Assembly (NCBI RefSeq): GCF_014845095.1
Contig: NZ_NKUG01000040.1
Span: 1 to 38,008 of the forward strand
Origin: Methylobacterium bullatum
GTDB lineage: Bacteria; Pseudomonadota; Alphaproteobacteria; Rhizobiales; Beijerinckiaceae
Length of the DNA: 38,008 nt
Reading direction: 5' to 3'
The notes beneath the pieces were generated by a model. It had not been told where the DNA came from, searched no databases, and saw only the letters and a list, made by a program, of their open reading frames with translations. Each line of letters begins with the position of its first letter. Position 1 is the stretch's first letter. This document shows positions 26,776 to 36,096 of this stretch, one piece after another. Both the position numbers and the translations under genes were made by a program.

Positions 26776-27909
26776 TTATTGCCGCGTCTCTGCCACATCC
26801 GCCGTGATGACCTTCACCTTGCGGATGCGGCCGTCCCGCTCGACGGCGAGATCGACGGCCTTGCCGATGCCCGCCGCCTCCATCGCGGCGGTGAGATCGG
26901 CGAGGCGGTGCACCGGCTGACCGCCGGCTCCGACGATGACATCGCCGATCGTACCGGTCTGGACATCGACACCGCGCAATCCGGCCTCGGCGGCCGGCGA
27001 TCCGCGCAGGACCCGCAGGACCACGACGCCGTCGATCCCGAGACGCGCGGCGGTCGCTTCCTGACCGGCGATGATGCCGATGCCCGGATTGCGGGTGCGG
27101 CCGTTGCGGATGAGTTCGGGCACGACCCGGTTCACCACGTCCACGGGGATCGCGAAGCCGATGCCGGCGCTGGCGCCCGAGGGAGAATAGATCGCCGTGT
27201 TGACGCCCACGAGTCGCCCCGCGGAATCGAGGAGCGGCCCCCCGGAATTGCCGGGATTGATCGCGGCGTCGGTCTGGATCACGCCGGACAACTCCCTCCC
27301 CTCCCCCGTCGGGAGGCGGCGACGAAGAGCGCTGATGACGCCCGTCGTGAGGGTATGGTCGAGGCCGAACGGGTTGCCGATGGCGAAGGCCGCTTGCCCG
27401 ACCTTGAGATCCGCCGAGGTACCGATGGCCAGGGGCGGCGGAACGACACCGGTGCCGCCGAGGCGAAGCACGGCGAGGTCGTAGCTCGGCGCGGTCCCGA
27501 CGATCGTCGCCGGGCGGACCTCCCCCGAGGATAGGCGGACGGACACCGAGCCGCCTCGCTGGGCCGCGCCCGCCACCACGTGATTGTTGGTGACAACGTG
27601 CCCGGCGGCATCCCAGACGAAGCCCGTGCCCGTCTGCGCTCCGTTGCCCCCTTCGCCCTCCTCGGAATCGGGGCTCATCAGGGAACGCCCCTGGGCAGCG
27701 GCTTGGGCGAAGACATGCACGACCGACGGGCTCGCGCGCTCGAACAAGGTCGCGGTGGACGTTTCGGATGGGGCCAGATCCCCCCGAGCCGTGATCGCCC
27801 GAGGAGTTTCAGCCGAGAACAGGAGCGCCGCCAGATAGGGCTGTCCGACGTAGAGCGCCATGAGCACCAGGGCCGCCGTGATCGCCATGCGGCCAAAGCG
27901 ATCCGACAT
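26776..27909 (-). CDS. HtrA/DegS-like trypsin-type serine protease with PDZ domain
   Basis: The ATG at 27907-27909 follows AAAGGGA. The 377-aa protein has an N-terminal membrane anchor (residues ~8-32) and no clear cleavage site, so it is likely tethered with the protease facing the periplasm, like DegS. The catalytic triad is His110 (VVTNNHVV), Asp144 (SYDLAVLRL) and Ser222 (NPGNSGGPLL). One PDZ domain (about 280-365) follows, with LRVLRGSPAAEAGLRGVDV. An acidic/Gly loop (SEEGEGGNGAQ) precedes the His motif. Such proteases handle damaged envelope proteins or start stress signalling. It heads the set with the small exported protein and J-domain protein. Confidence 0.92.
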   Translation of the reverse strand: MSDRFGRMAITAALVLMALYVGQPYLAALLFSAETPRAITARGDLAPSETSTATLFERASPSVVHVFAQAAAQGRSLMSPDSEEGEGGNGAQTGTGFVWDAAGHVVTNNHVVAGAAQRGGSVSVRLSSGEVRPATIVGTAPSYDLAVLRLGGTGVVPPPLAIGTSADLKVGQAAFAIGNPFGLDHTLTTGVISALRRRLPTGEGRELSGVIQTDAAINPGNSGGPLLDSAGRLVGVNTAIYSPSGASAGIGFAIPVDVVNRVVPELIRNGRTRNPGIGIIAGQEATAARLGIDGVVVLRVLRGSPAAEAGLRGVDVQTGTIGDVIVGAGGQPVHRLADLTAAMEAAGIGKAVDLAVERDGRIRKVKVITADVAETRQ

Positions 27910-28333
27910 GTCACATCCCTTTCACAGCTTTGGAAAAATTCTGGACTGCGTCCGTCGCATTAACTGGTCGGTCACCCATCTCCGTTCAACTGTTTTCACG
28001 GGCGGCACGATCCGGGTGCGCGGGCACACGGTTCCGTCCCAAGGTTCAAGCTACAAGTTCAATCAGCACTGTCACCCTAAACTCTTCATCATAAAAAGAG
28101 GGCGTCCCAGGGCAGCCGCTTCAAGCTTTGTGTTCAAAACATGATGTTTAAGGCGGGGGATAAAGGATCGGGTCTGCCATACTCATCATGGCAATGCCCA
28201 AATTGATCGCAAAGCTGCCCTAGAGATGCTTCCATTCTCACGGAAACACGTCCCGCTCTGGCTGCACCGAATGCTGGCCCAGCAGCACAGACCCGCGGGG
28301 AACGACCCTCTCAGGTTCAAGGAAAACATCGCT
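27910..28333. other. 424-nt intergenic region
   Basis: No gene is supported; it lies between the divergent HtrA-like gene and a small plus-strand gene, and is relatively AT-rich around 28060-28160. It holds an inverted repeat TGCCAT-N7-ATGGCA at 28175-28193. No GGAAC-N16-CGTT or TTGACA promoter was found. Confidence 0.5.
28175..28193. repeat. 19-bp palindrome TGCCAT-N7-ATGGCA
   Basis: The 6-bp arms are perfect around ACTCATC, about 140 nt before the small gene at 28334. It could be an operator; nothing else supports it. Confidence 0.3.
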
Positions 28334-28549
28334 ATGGAAACCGAAGCCCTCGAACGTCCCGCCGATCTAACGATCTGGCGGACCACTCCCGTCCCGGCGC
28401 CGCTGGCCCAGCCCGCGCGCTACGGCACCCTTCGCGAGGCGATCGAGGCCGCCGCAGGCGCCCTGACCGACCCGGCAAAGCAGCCGTGGATCATCACCGA
28501 GGAAGGCGAAATCCTCTCGCCGAACTGGATCCGCACCTATCTCAACTAA
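28334..28549 (+). CDS. Small uncharacterised protein, 71 aa
   Basis: ATG 28334 has AAGGAA 8-9 nt upstream. The protein contains LTIWRTTPVPAPLAQPARYG, a helix TLREAIEAAAGALTD, and ends PWIITEEGEILSPNWIRTYL. The 'WIITEEGEILSPNWIR' end looks like a compact beta-turn segment as found in small conserved alphaproteobacterial proteins of unknown role. No signal peptide or membrane span is seen, so it is probably cytoplasmic. Confidence 0.72.
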   Translation: METEALERPADLTIWRTTPVPAPLAQPARYGTLREAIEAAAGALTDPAKQPWIITEEGEILSPNWIRTYLN

Positions 28550-28706
28550 GGTGATGCGGCCTCTCGCAACCTCCTGACGAGGCCAGGAAGACCCAGCCGC
28601 CGGCGCGGAACCGACCGCGCCGCACGGCGGACGTCCCGATCTGTCGTGAACCGAGCCGGGCTGTCCGTTACGTTTTCGGCCCCTGGCGACACGCACGACC
28701 CATCCT

Positions 28707-28743
28707 GCCGGATGACCTGCCCCGATGCGGGCGATCATCCGGC
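28707..28743 (-). terminator. Hairpin after the YjfB-like gene
   Basis: GCCGGATGA (28707-28715) pairs perfectly with TCATCCGGC (28735-28743), with further GCCC/GGGC pairing inside. It starts 25 nt past the small gene's stop. It has no T-run, so termination is uncertain. Confidence 0.45.
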
Positions 28744-28767
28744 CTCTCCACCGATGGCAACCGGGGC

Positions 28768-28968
28768 TCAGACCTGCCGGTCCACGACTGCGCCTTGGCC
28801 TTCGGGAAGAACGGCCTTCTGTTGATCGGCGGATTGCTGCAAGAGCTGGGCGATGGCCCGATCACTCTCACCTTGCTTGCGTATGAAGGTCGTCTGCATC
28901 GACTCGCGCGTCGCAGCGCTCTGGTTCGAGACGATCGACTGCGCGAGGCCGGCGATGGAATCACTCAT
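28768..28968 (-). CDS. YjfB-like small putative motility protein, 66 aa
   Basis: ATG 28966-28968 has AGGAA about 9 nt upstream. The chain begins MSDSIAGLAQSIVSNQSAAT, continues with a helix RESMQTTFIRKQGESDRAIA and QLLQQSAD, and ends in EGQGAVVDRQV. The pattern of a short Ser/Gln N terminus, a helix with '.RK..E....I..LL.Q', and a G.G..VD.. end resembles the YjfB family of short proteins that some genomes place near flagellar genes. No flagellar gene is in this window, so a motility role is only a family label. Confidence 0.65.
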   Translation of the reverse strand: MSDSIAGLAQSIVSNQSAATRESMQTTFIRKQGESDRAIAQLLQQSADQQKAVLPEGQGAVVDRQV

Positions 28969-29039
28969 GAACGGGGTTCCTCATGGCTCAGACGGGCTTA
29001 GCCCGCTCGATCTTGCCAAACACTGAAGAAAGCCAGTCG

Positions 29040-29948
29040 CTATTGTTTGTAATTTCCCCGTTCGATCTCGCCGTGCCTATAAACCTCCGGCTTGTTCACG
29101 AGGGAGACCAGAACGTAGGAAACGATCATCAGCAGGTACCAGGAACCAAGCTTCGGCCAGGAAACCATCGCCCAGCTCGATACCTGGTTCGGATAGAGCC
29201 AGACCCGCGTTCCGGTGCCGATGTTCTCGGCGAGCCAGATGAACAGGGCGACGAGCAGGAAGCCCAGGAGAAGCGGCATCCGCCGGTGTACCCGCCAGAC
29301 CTTGAAATACACCCAGGTTCGGCCGAACAGCAGGGCCGTCGCCGCGAACAACCCGAGGCGGATGTCCGTTACGTAGTGGTGCGTGAAAAAGTTAAGGTAG
29401 ATCGCCGTGGCCAGCAGAAGCGTCGCACCGGTGCCGGGATGGTGGGTGAAGCGGAAATCGAACAGGCGCCACACCCGGGCGATGTAGGAGCCAATGCTCG
29501 CATACATGAAGCCCGTGAAGAGCGGCACGCCGGCGATGCGGAACAGGCTCACCTCCGGGTAGATCCATGATCCGACGGCGGTCTTGAAGATTTCCATTAC
29601 CGTCCCGACCACATGGAAGAGAGCGATCACCTTCGCCTCCTCCCAGGTCTCCATGCGCAGAGCGAGAAGGACGACCTGGATCATCACGGCCGAGAGGGTC
29701 AGCATGTCGTATCGGCTGAGCGTGGCCTGGGCGGGATAGAACAGGTAGCTGCCGATCAGGAGGGCGCACAGCAATCCGCCGAACAGGCAGGCCCATCCCT
29801 GCTTGATGCCGAAACGCAGGAATTCGTAGACCCCGGCCACCAGAGGTCCACGTGCCAGAGCCAAGGCGCCGACCCGCGCCTCGATGGCGACGAACCGGGC
29901 AATGGGGCGCCATAGGCGGGCCGCGCTGGCGGTCGGAATGTCTGTCAC
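29040..29948 (-). CDS. DUF817 integral membrane protein, 302 aa
   Basis: A GTG at 29946-29948 is the most likely start, since the open frame before it is Arg-rich shadow sequence; no strong ribosome site is visible. About eight membrane spans are seen, starting near GWACLFGGLLCALLIGSYLF. Conserved-looking polar elements include METWEEAKVIALFHVVGT, GSWIYPE, FTGFMYASIGSYIAR and YPNQVSSWAMVSWPKLGSWY. This set matches the DUF817 family (about 250-300 aa); its function is unknown. It is divergent from the TTG-started membrane protein (98 nt between starts). Confidence 0.8.
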   Translation of the reverse strand: MTDIPTASAARLWRPIARFVAIEARVGALALARGPLVAGVYEFLRFGIKQGWACLFGGLLCALLIGSYLFYPAQATLSRYDMLTLSAVMIQVVLLALRMETWEEAKVIALFHVVGTVMEIFKTAVGSWIYPEVSLFRIAGVPLFTGFMYASIGSYIARVWRLFDFRFTHHPGTGATLLLATAIYLNFFTHHYVTDIRLGLFAATALLFGRTWVYFKVWRVHRRMPLLLGFLLVALFIWLAENIGTGTRVWLYPNQVSSWAMVSWPKLGSWYLLMIVSYVLVSLVNKPEVYRHGEIERGNYKQ

Positions 29949-30046
29949 GGTGGCTGTCCCGAAGCTTTTGCGGTCTCCCTTTACCCGAATGGAGACCAGG
30001 CCCACATCGAGGCTCGGCCTTATCGATCGCGCGAGGGACCGACCGT

Positions 30047-30484
30047 TTGACGATCCACACGTTGTCCGACGAAACCGATCCCGAAACGCGCCGCGTGCGG
30101 CGGAACCTCGCCCGGCTTCAGGTTCTGCTCGAACGCCGCCGCGTACGCGCCGTGGCCATGCGCGGTGTCCGTGGGGCTCTCGGCGGCGGCGCCAGCTTCG
30201 CCGCCTTGGTGAAGCTGAAGCTCGCCGGCTCCCTCTTGCTAAAGGGCGGGCTAGCCCTGCTCGTCGGGCTCTGTTTCGCTTGGCCTGTCGTGGCCGGTCT
30301 ACTCCTCGGGCTCGTCCTCGTCGTTCTCGCCGTGGTGGGTGCCTTCGAGGGCGAGGCGCCGAGTTGTCCCGATTCATGCTGGAGCGCCTCGAGGCGACGC
30401 GACAGGCTGCGCGAGCTGATCGACGAGCGTCTCGGATGGCTCGAAAGCCGCACCGGCCCGGCACCGCGATATCGCCGACCGTGA
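30047..30484 (+). CDS. Small two-span membrane protein, 145 aa
   Basis: The start is inferred as TTG 30047, with GAGGGA 8 nt upstream; there is no ATG at a sensible place. A basic N-terminal helix ([20 protein letters not shown]) is followed by a hydrophobic block at about residues 50-105 ([20 protein letters not shown] and [20 protein letters not shown]), probably two spans. The C-terminal part has SCPDSC and an Arg-rich helix. No family is recognised. It is divergent from the DUF817 gene and 139 nt before the mutase gene. Confidence 0.6.
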   Translation: MTIHTLSDETDPETRRVRRNLARLQVLLERRRVRAVAMRGVRGALGGGASFAALVKLKLAGSLLLKGGLALLVGLCFAWPVVAGLLLGLVLVVLAVVGAFEGEAPSCPDSCWSASRRRDRLRELIDERLGWLESRTGPAPRYRRP

Positions 30485-30583
30485 TGAGATTGTCCCGCTC
30501 GTCGAACCCGGACCGACCGGTCCGATGACGTCACTGTTTCTCAAAATGGATTTGAGAGGGATAGCCCGAAGCCGGTGCTTCAC

Positions 30584-30589
30584 TATAAT
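30584..30589 (+). promoter_or_regulatory. Consensus -10 box upstream of the mutase gene
   Basis: TATAAT is an exact -10 hexamer; transcription would begin near 30596, about 28 nt before the mutase ATG. No good -35 lies at 16-18 nt (TTGAGA at 30552-30557 is too far), so the call is tentative. Confidence 0.4.
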
Positions 30590-30623
30590 GCTTCGCCAAA
30601 CGCCGCCGCACGAGTTCGATCAC

Positions 30624-32789
30624 ATGACGTCCCGTATCCCCGATTTCGCGAACGTCCCATACGCGGCAGATGCCTTCACGGCGCCAGTGCCGCCGGCGGG
30701 CGAGCCATGGATGACGCCCGAGGGCATCCCGGTGAAGGGCGTGTACGGGCCGGAGGATCGCGAGGGGATCGAGTTTCTCCATACCTATCCGGGTGTGGCG
30801 CCCTACCTGCGCGGCCCCTACCCGACCATGTACGTGACCCAGCCCTGGACGATCCGGCAATATGCCGGCTTCTCCACGGCCGAGGATTCGAACGCGTTCT
30901 ATCGGCGCAATCTCGCCGCCGGACAGAAGGGCCTGTCGGTCGCCTTCGATCTCGCTACCCATCGCGGCTACGATTCCGATCACCCGCGTGTCTCGGGCGA
31001 TGTCGGCATGGCCGGCGTGGCGATCGATTCGATCTACGACATGCGGACGCTGTTCTCGGGCATCCCGCTGGACGAGATGACCGTGTCGATGACGATGAAC
31101 GGCGCGGTGCTGCCGATCCTCGCCCTCTACATCGTGGCGGCCGAAGAGCAGGGCGTGCCGCCCGAGAAACTCGCGGGCACGATCCAGAACGACATCCTCA
31201 AGGAGTTCATGGTCCGCAATACCTACATCTACCCGCCGGCGGGCTCGATGCGGATCATCGGCGATATCTTCGCCTACACCTCTGCCCATATGCCGAAGTT
31301 CAATTCGATCTCGATCTCCGGCTACCACATGCAGGAAGCCGGGGCGACCAACGACCTCGAACTCGCCTACACGCTGGCCGACGGCGTCGAGTACATCAAG
31401 GCGGGTCTCGCCGCCGGGCTCACCATCGACAAGTTTGCCCCACGACTGTCGTTCTTCTGGGCGATCTCGACGAACTTCTTCATGGAGATCGCCAAGATGC
31501 GGGCGGCGCGCCTGATCTGGGCCAAGCTCGTAAAGGAGTTCGAGCCGAAAACGGATAAATCCCTCCCCCTGCGCACCCACAGCCAGACATCGGGCTGGTC
31601 TCTGACCGCACAGGACGTGTTCAACAACGTCACCCGCACGTGCATCGAGGCGATGGCCGCGACGCAGGGCGGCACCCAGTCGCTTCACACCAACGCCCTC
31701 GACGAAGCACTCGCGCTCCCCACCGACTTCTCGGCCCGCATCGCCCGCAACACGCAGCTTTTCCTGCAGCAGGAGAGCGGCACGACGCGCATCGTCGACC
31801 CGTGGGGCGGCTCCTACTATGTGGAGAAGCTCACTCAGGACATCGTCGCCCGCGCCTGGGAGCACCTGCGCGAAGTCGAGGAATTGGGCGGTATGGCAAA
31901 GGCCATCGAGGCCGGCATCCCCAAACTGCGCATCGAGGAAGCGGCGGCCCGCGCCCAGGCGCGGATCGATTCCGGCCGTCAGACCATCGTCGGTGTCAAC
32001 AAATTCAAGCCCGAGGACGATCGCGCCATCGAGTTGATGCGCGTCGACAACGGCAATGTCCGTATGCTGCAGATCGACAAGCTCAAGAGGCTGCGCGCCG
32101 AGCGCAATCAGGCCGATGTCGATGCCGCGCTGGCGGCACTGACCGCAGCCGCCCAGGGAGAGGGCAATCTCCTGGCGCTAGGTGTCGAGGCTGCCCGCGC
32201 GAAGGCCACGGTGGGAGAGATTTCCGACGCCCTGGAAAAGGCCTGGGGCCGGCATCGCGCCGAGATCCGCTCGATCTCGGGTGTCTACAAGCGAGAGGTA
32301 GGTGGCATGTCGCCGGTGGTCGAGACCGTTCGTCAGCTCGTGGAGACCTTCGAGGAGAATGACGGTCGGCGCCCGCGCATCCTCGTCGCCAAGATGGGCC
32401 AGGACGGGCACGACCGTGGCCAGAAGGTGATTGCGTCGGCCTTCGCCGATCTCGGCTTCGACGTCGATATCGGCCCACTCTTCGCCACTCCGGCCGAAGC
32501 CGCACGACAAGCTGTGGAGAACGACGTCCACATCGTCGGCGTTTCGTCTCTCGCCGCCGGCCACCTGACGCTGGTGCCCGAATTGAAGGCGGCGCTGACT
32601 GAACAGGGACGCGGCGACGTGATGATCGTGATCGGCGGCGTGATCCCCCCGGGTGACTATCCGGCGCTCTATGCCGCTGGCGCATCAGCGATCTTTCCGC
32701 CCGGCACGGTCATTGCTGAAGCAGCCGTGAAGCTGATTGAGGAATTGAGCGGCAGGCTTGGTTACAACGCGCGGCAGGCCGCCGAATAG
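30624..32789 (+). CDS. mcmA: Methylmalonyl-CoA mutase, large (catalytic) subunit
   Basis: This adenosylcobalamin enzyme interconverts (R)-methylmalonyl-CoA and succinyl-CoA, used for propionyl-CoA and, in methylotrophs, in the ethylmalonyl-CoA pathway. ATG 30624 gives [18 protein letters not shown], 721 aa, the usual size of the large subunit. The N-terminal TIM barrel holds the substrate region [18 protein letters not shown] and [16 protein letters not shown]. The C-terminal ~130 residues are the B12 domain with DxHxxG at Asp594-Gly-His596-Asp-Arg-Gly599 (cobalt ligand His596), then SSLAAGH and [10 protein letters not shown]. The length and these motifs point to methylmalonyl- rather than the shorter ethylmalonyl-CoA mutase. 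The small subunit and epimerase genes are not nearby. Confidence 0.93.
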   Translation: MTSRIPDFANVPYAADAFTAPVPPAGEPWMTPEGIPVKGVYGPEDREGIEFLHTYPGVAPYLRGPYPTMYVTQPWTIRQYAGFSTAEDSNAFYRRNLAAGQKGLSVAFDLATHRGYDSDHPRVSGDVGMAGVAIDSIYDMRTLFSGIPLDEMTVSMTMNGAVLPILALYIVAAEEQGVPPEKLAGTIQNDILKEFMVRNTYIYPPAGSMRIIGDIFAYTSAHMPKFNSISISGYHMQEAGATNDLELAYTLADGVEYIKAGLAAGLTIDKFAPRLSFFWAISTNFFMEIAKMRAARLIWAKLVKEFEPKTDKSLPLRTHSQTSGWSLTAQDVFNNVTRTCIEAMAATQGGTQSLHTNALDEALALPTDFSARIARNTQLFLQQESGTTRIVDPWGGSYYVEKLTQDIVARAWEHLREVEELGGMAKAIEAGIPKLRIEEAAARAQARIDSGRQTIVGVNKFKPEDDRAIELMRVDNGNVRMLQIDKLKRLRAERNQADVDAALAALTAAAQGEGNLLALGVEAARAKATVGEISDALEKAWGRHRAEIRSISGVYKREVGGMSPVVETVRQLVETFEENDGRRPRILVAKMGQDGHDRGQKVIASAFADLGFDVDIGPLFATPAEAARQAVENDVHIVGVSSLAAGHLTLVPELKAALTEQGRGDVMIVIGGVIPPGDYPALYAAGASAIFPPGTVIAEAAVKLIEELSGRLGYNARQAAE

Positions 32790-32965
32790 GATGACCGTAT
32801 TGCTGCATCGGAATTCATGAAGTTAACTCCGAGGCCATTGCCGGACGCTCACCTCCTGCCCTAATCGCGTCCGTCGCATATTTTGCCCCGCAACGGGTTG
32901 GTTGCGGCGCAGCAAGATCGTATTTCCCGGCATCGTACTGAACCTGAAATTGTGAGTTGACGCCG

Positions 32966-34399
32966 ATGGCCTCAGGATTTTCCGCCCTCATCCATCCGGT
33001 CATCCTATGCGGTGGCTCCGGTACGCGATTGTGGCCCGCCTCCCGCGAGAGCATGCCGAAGCAGTTCACGCCACTCGTGAATGCCGATAGTTCGACCTTC
33101 CAGGACACGGCCCGTCGCGTCGCGGATGGAACCGCCTTCTCGCGGCCGACGATCATCACCAGCAGCGACGCCCGCTTCATCGTAGCCGAACAGCTGCTTC
33201 AGGCCGAAGTCCAGGCGGACATCGTTCTCGAGCCCGAGCGGCGCGACTCAGCCGCGGCCGTCGCGGTCGCCGCCCTCCATGCCGCCCGGCGCGACCCGGA
33301 AGCGGTAGTGCTCATCCTGGCCGCCGATCACGTCATCGGCGACACGGCTGCCTTCGTGGATGCTGCGCGCGCCGCCGCTGTTGGCGCGCAGGCCGGTCGG
33401 ATCATGACGCTGGGGATCGAGCCCACCGCACCGTCCACTGCCTATGGCTATATCCGCAAGGGCGCATCGATCGACGGGGTCGAAGGCGCGTATGAGGTCG
33501 GTCGCTTCGTGGAGAAGCCCAACCGTCACGGAGCGGAAAGCCTGATCGCCGACGGCGCCTTATGGAACAGCGGCTACTTCCTGTTCCGGGCCGACGTCAT
33601 GCTGGCCGAGCTGGAGACCTATGCTCCGGAAATCCTGGCCGCCACCCGCGCCGCTCTCGATGGGGCGACGACCGATCTCGATTTCCTGCGCCTGGATGCT
33701 ACCGCCTTCGCAAGCGCGCCGAAGACCTCGATCGATTATGCCGTGATGGAGCGGACCGATCGTGCCGGAGTCTTGCCGGTGTCCTTCCCCTGGTCCGATG
33801 TCGGCACCTGGGACGCGGTCTGGGACGTGTTGCCCCGTGATGCGTTGGGTAACGCCGTGCGCGGTCGCGTGGAACTCGTCGAGACCCGCGGTAGCCTCGT
33901 GCATAGCGAAGGCGAGCATCTCACTGCCGTGGTGGGTCTCGACGATGTCGTCGTGGTCTCGACCCCGGACGCCGTCCTCGTGACCTCGAAGGCGAAAGCC
34001 GGCCTCGTGAAGGAACTGGTCACGCAGTTGCGCGAAAAGGCCCATCCCGAGGCGGATGCGCATCGTCGGATGTTCCGCCCCTGGGGTTGGTACCAGCGCA
34101 TCGATATCGGCGAGCGCTTCCAGGTGAAGCGCATCATGGTGACGCCGGGCGGGCGGCTCTCGCTGCAGAAGCATTTCCACCGGGCCGAGCATTGGGTCGT
34201 GGTTCGCGGGACCGCCGAGGTCACCGTGGACGATCGCGTCGTGCTGGTTCACGAGAACGAGGCCGTGTACCTGCCCATCGGTTCGATGCATCGTCTCACC
34301 AATCCGGGCAAGATCCCCCTCGAACTCATCGAGGTCCAGGTCGGATCCTATACCGGTGAGGACGACATCATCCGCGTCGAGGACATCTACGGACGATAA
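32966..34399 (+). CDS. Mannose-1-phosphate guanylyltransferase / mannose-6-phosphate isomerase
   Basis: The bifunctional type II enzyme (ManC/CpsB/AlgA group) makes GDP-mannose for exopolysaccharide or LPS. ATG 32966 is used (477 aa); a TTG at 32957 is in frame. The N-terminal nucleotidyltransferase has CGGSGTRLWPASRESMPKQF (from residue 15), ILAADHVIGD, and the sugar-binding FVEKPNRHGAESLIADG, WNSGYFLFRAD. From about residue 365 comes the cupin isomerase domain with FRPWGWYQRIDIGERFQVKR, SLQKHFHRAEHWVVVRGTAE and PIGSMHRLTNPG, with metal-binding His and Gln. It is convergent with comM, 16 nt between stops. Confidence 0.93.
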   Translation: MASGFSALIHPVILCGGSGTRLWPASRESMPKQFTPLVNADSSTFQDTARRVADGTAFSRPTIITSSDARFIVAEQLLQAEVQADIVLEPERRDSAAAVAVAALHAARRDPEAVVLILAADHVIGDTAAFVDAARAAAVGAQAGRIMTLGIEPTAPSTAYGYIRKGASIDGVEGAYEVGRFVEKPNRHGAESLIADGALWNSGYFLFRADVMLAELETYAPEILAATRAALDGATTDLDFLRLDATAFASAPKTSIDYAVMERTDRAGVLPVSFPWSDVGTWDAVWDVLPRDALGNAVRGRVELVETRGSLVHSEGEHLTAVVGLDDVVVVSTPDAVLVTSKAKAGLVKELVTQLREKAHPEADAHRRMFRPWGWYQRIDIGERFQVKRIMVTPGGRLSLQKHFHRAEHWVVVRGTAEVTVDDRVVLVHENEAVYLPIGSMHRLTNPGKIPLELIEVQVGSYTGEDDIIRVEDIYGR

Positions 34400-34415
34400 G
34401 CGCGACGGCCGGGGG

Positions 34416-35951
34416 TCAAGCGGCTACGGGTCGCTCGACCCGGCCGCGATAGGACAGGGCCTCGGCGAGATGGAGGCGGCGCACCTGCTCTTCGCCGTCG
34501 AGATCCGCCAAGGTTCGTGCCACGCGCAATACGCGGTGGAAGCCTCGTGCCGAGAGACGCATCGTCTCCGCCGCGTTGCGGATCAGAGCCGTACCGTCTG
34601 CATCAGGCGCCGCCATCTCCTCGATCAGCGGCACCGGACAGGTTGCGTTCGTGACGACGCCGGTCAGGCCGTGCGCCGCGAAACGTGCCGCCTGCAGCGC
34701 CCTTGCCGAGGCCACGCGAGCCGCTGTCTCCGCCGAGCCTTCGGCCGGAGGAGGCAAGATCAGATCGGCCGCCGTGACGGCACCGACTTCGATCCGCAAG
34801 TCGATGCGATCGAGGAGTGGCCCTGAGATCCGCGCGCCATATTGGGCGACGCAGCGGTCGTTGGGTCCGCGCCGGCAGGCATAGCCCGGCTCCAGGGCCT
34901 GACCGCACCGACAGGGATTCATGGCGGCAATCAGCTGGAACCGCGCGGGGTACGTCACCCGGTGATTGGCGCGGGCTATCATGACCTCGCCGGTTTCCAT
35001 CGGCTGGCGCAGGGAATCGAGCACCTGCGGTGTGAACTCGGGAAGCTCGTCGAGGAACAGCACGCCGCCATGCGCCAGTGAGGCCTCGCCGGGGCGGGCA
35101 TTGATACCACCTCCTACGAGGGCAGCCATCGACGCCGAATGGTGAGGTTGCCGGAACGGCCGACGGTTCGACAGAGCTCCGCCTTTCAACTCACCGGCCA
35201 CCGACTGGATCATCGAGACTTCGAGGAGCTCGCGGGGCCCGAGAGGCGGCAGGATGGAGGGAAGCCGGGCCGCGAGCATCGATTTACCCGCACCGGGCGG
35301 GCCATTCATCAGAAGATTGTGGCCTCCGGCGGCGGCGATCTCCAGGGCACGTTTGGCTCCCTCCTGGCCCTTGATGTCGCGAAGGTCCGGCAGCCGTCCC
35401 GTGGTCGTGGCCACGGCCGGCTCGGGGCGTGCCATGACCTGACTGCCCTTGAAATGGTTCGCGAGCTGGATCAGGGAGCGCGGGGCCAGAACGTCCATGT
35501 CGCCACCGGCCCAGGCCGCTTCAGGCCCAGTCGCGGCCGGGCAGATCAGACCGAGCCCCCGCGAATTCGCCGCCATGGCGGCAGGCAAGACGCCGTTCAC
35601 CGCTGTGATCGTGCCGTCCAGGGCCAGCTCGCCGAGGACGCAATAACCGGCGAGCGCATCGGGCGGGATCGCGCCGATGGCGGCCATCACCGCAAGTGCG
35701 ATGGGCAGATCGTAATGCGATCCCTCCTTAGGCAAGTCCGCCGGAGCGAGGTTGACGGTGATGCGCTTTGCCGGAAGCGCGAGTCCCGATGCGATCAGGG
35801 CCGAGCGGACGCGCTCCCGTGATTCCGCCACGGCCTTGTCGGCCAGACCAACCACCATGAAGACCACGGCGCCGGGAGCGATCTGCACCTGCACGTCGAC
35901 GGCACGCGCCTCGATTCCCTCGAAGGCAACGGTGGCGACGCGGGTGACCAT
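34416..35951 (-). CDS. comM: ComM/YifB-family AAA+ ATPase (Mg-chelatase-like)
   Basis: ComM-type helicases drive branch migration when incoming DNA recombines with the chromosome. ATG 35949-35951 follows AGAGG at 9 nt; 511 aa is the usual size. The N-terminal LON-like domain (1-165) begins with VTRVATVAFEGIEARAVDVQ and carries ITVNLAPADLPKEGSHYDLP. The ATPase domain has Walker A GPPGAGKS (217-224), Walker B GGVLFLDELPEF, and NPCRCG with a Cys cluster near YACRRGPNDRC. The C-terminal Mg-chelatase domain includes SARGFHRVLRVARTLADLDG. Together with comEC it suggests a partial DNA-uptake/recombination set, though both genes are common without competence. Confidence 0.94.
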   Translation of the reverse strand: MVTRVATVAFEGIEARAVDVQVQIAPGAVVFMVVGLADKAVAESRERVRSALIASGLALPAKRITVNLAPADLPKEGSHYDLPIALAVMAAIGAIPPDALAGYCVLGELALDGTITAVNGVLPAAMAANSRGLGLICPAATGPEAAWAGGDMDVLAPRSLIQLANHFKGSQVMARPEPAVATTTGRLPDLRDIKGQEGAKRALEIAAAGGHNLLMNGPPGAGKSMLAARLPSILPPLGPRELLEVSMIQSVAGELKGGALSNRRPFRQPHHSASMAALVGGGINARPGEASLAHGGVLFLDELPEFTPQVLDSLRQPMETGEVMIARANHRVTYPARFQLIAAMNPCRCGQALEPGYACRRGPNDRCVAQYGARISGPLLDRIDLRIEVGAVTAADLILPPPAEGSAETAARVASARALQAARFAAHGLTGVVTNATCPVPLIEEMAAPDADGTALIRNAAETMRLSARGFHRVLRVARTLADLDGEEQVRRLHLAEALSYRGRVERPVAA

Positions 35952-36037
35952 GGTTTCGAGCCTCTGAGGTTAAGGCCAAGGTTATGGCGAGCCGGCGCCC
36001 GTGACAACCAGCGCGTGCGCCCATGTGGAATTGTCAT

Positions 36038-36062
36038 GGAACTCCGGCAGGGCTGTACCGTT
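36038..36062 (+). promoter_or_regulatory. EcfG-type general stress promoter of the PepSY gene
   Basis: GGAAC (36038-36042), exactly 16 nt, then CGTT (36059-36062) is a perfect match to the sigma-EcfG consensus GGAAC-N16/17-CGTT used by the PhyR general stress response in alphaproteobacteria. Transcription would start near 36070, about 27 nt before the start codon. Confidence 0.75.
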
Positions 36063-36096
36063 CGCAACCGTCTGATTTCCATCCAAGGAGATGTCC

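Noticed and set aside
29852..30528. Arg-rich plus-strand frames extending upstream of 30047
   Set aside because: The upstream part runs through the start of the divergent DUF817 gene and looks non-coding; only the part from TTG 30047 has a ribosome site and membrane spans.
30531..31865. 444-residue minus-strand open frame opposite the mutase gene
   Set aside because: It is a shadow of the high-GC coding strand; the mutase frame is fully recognisable.
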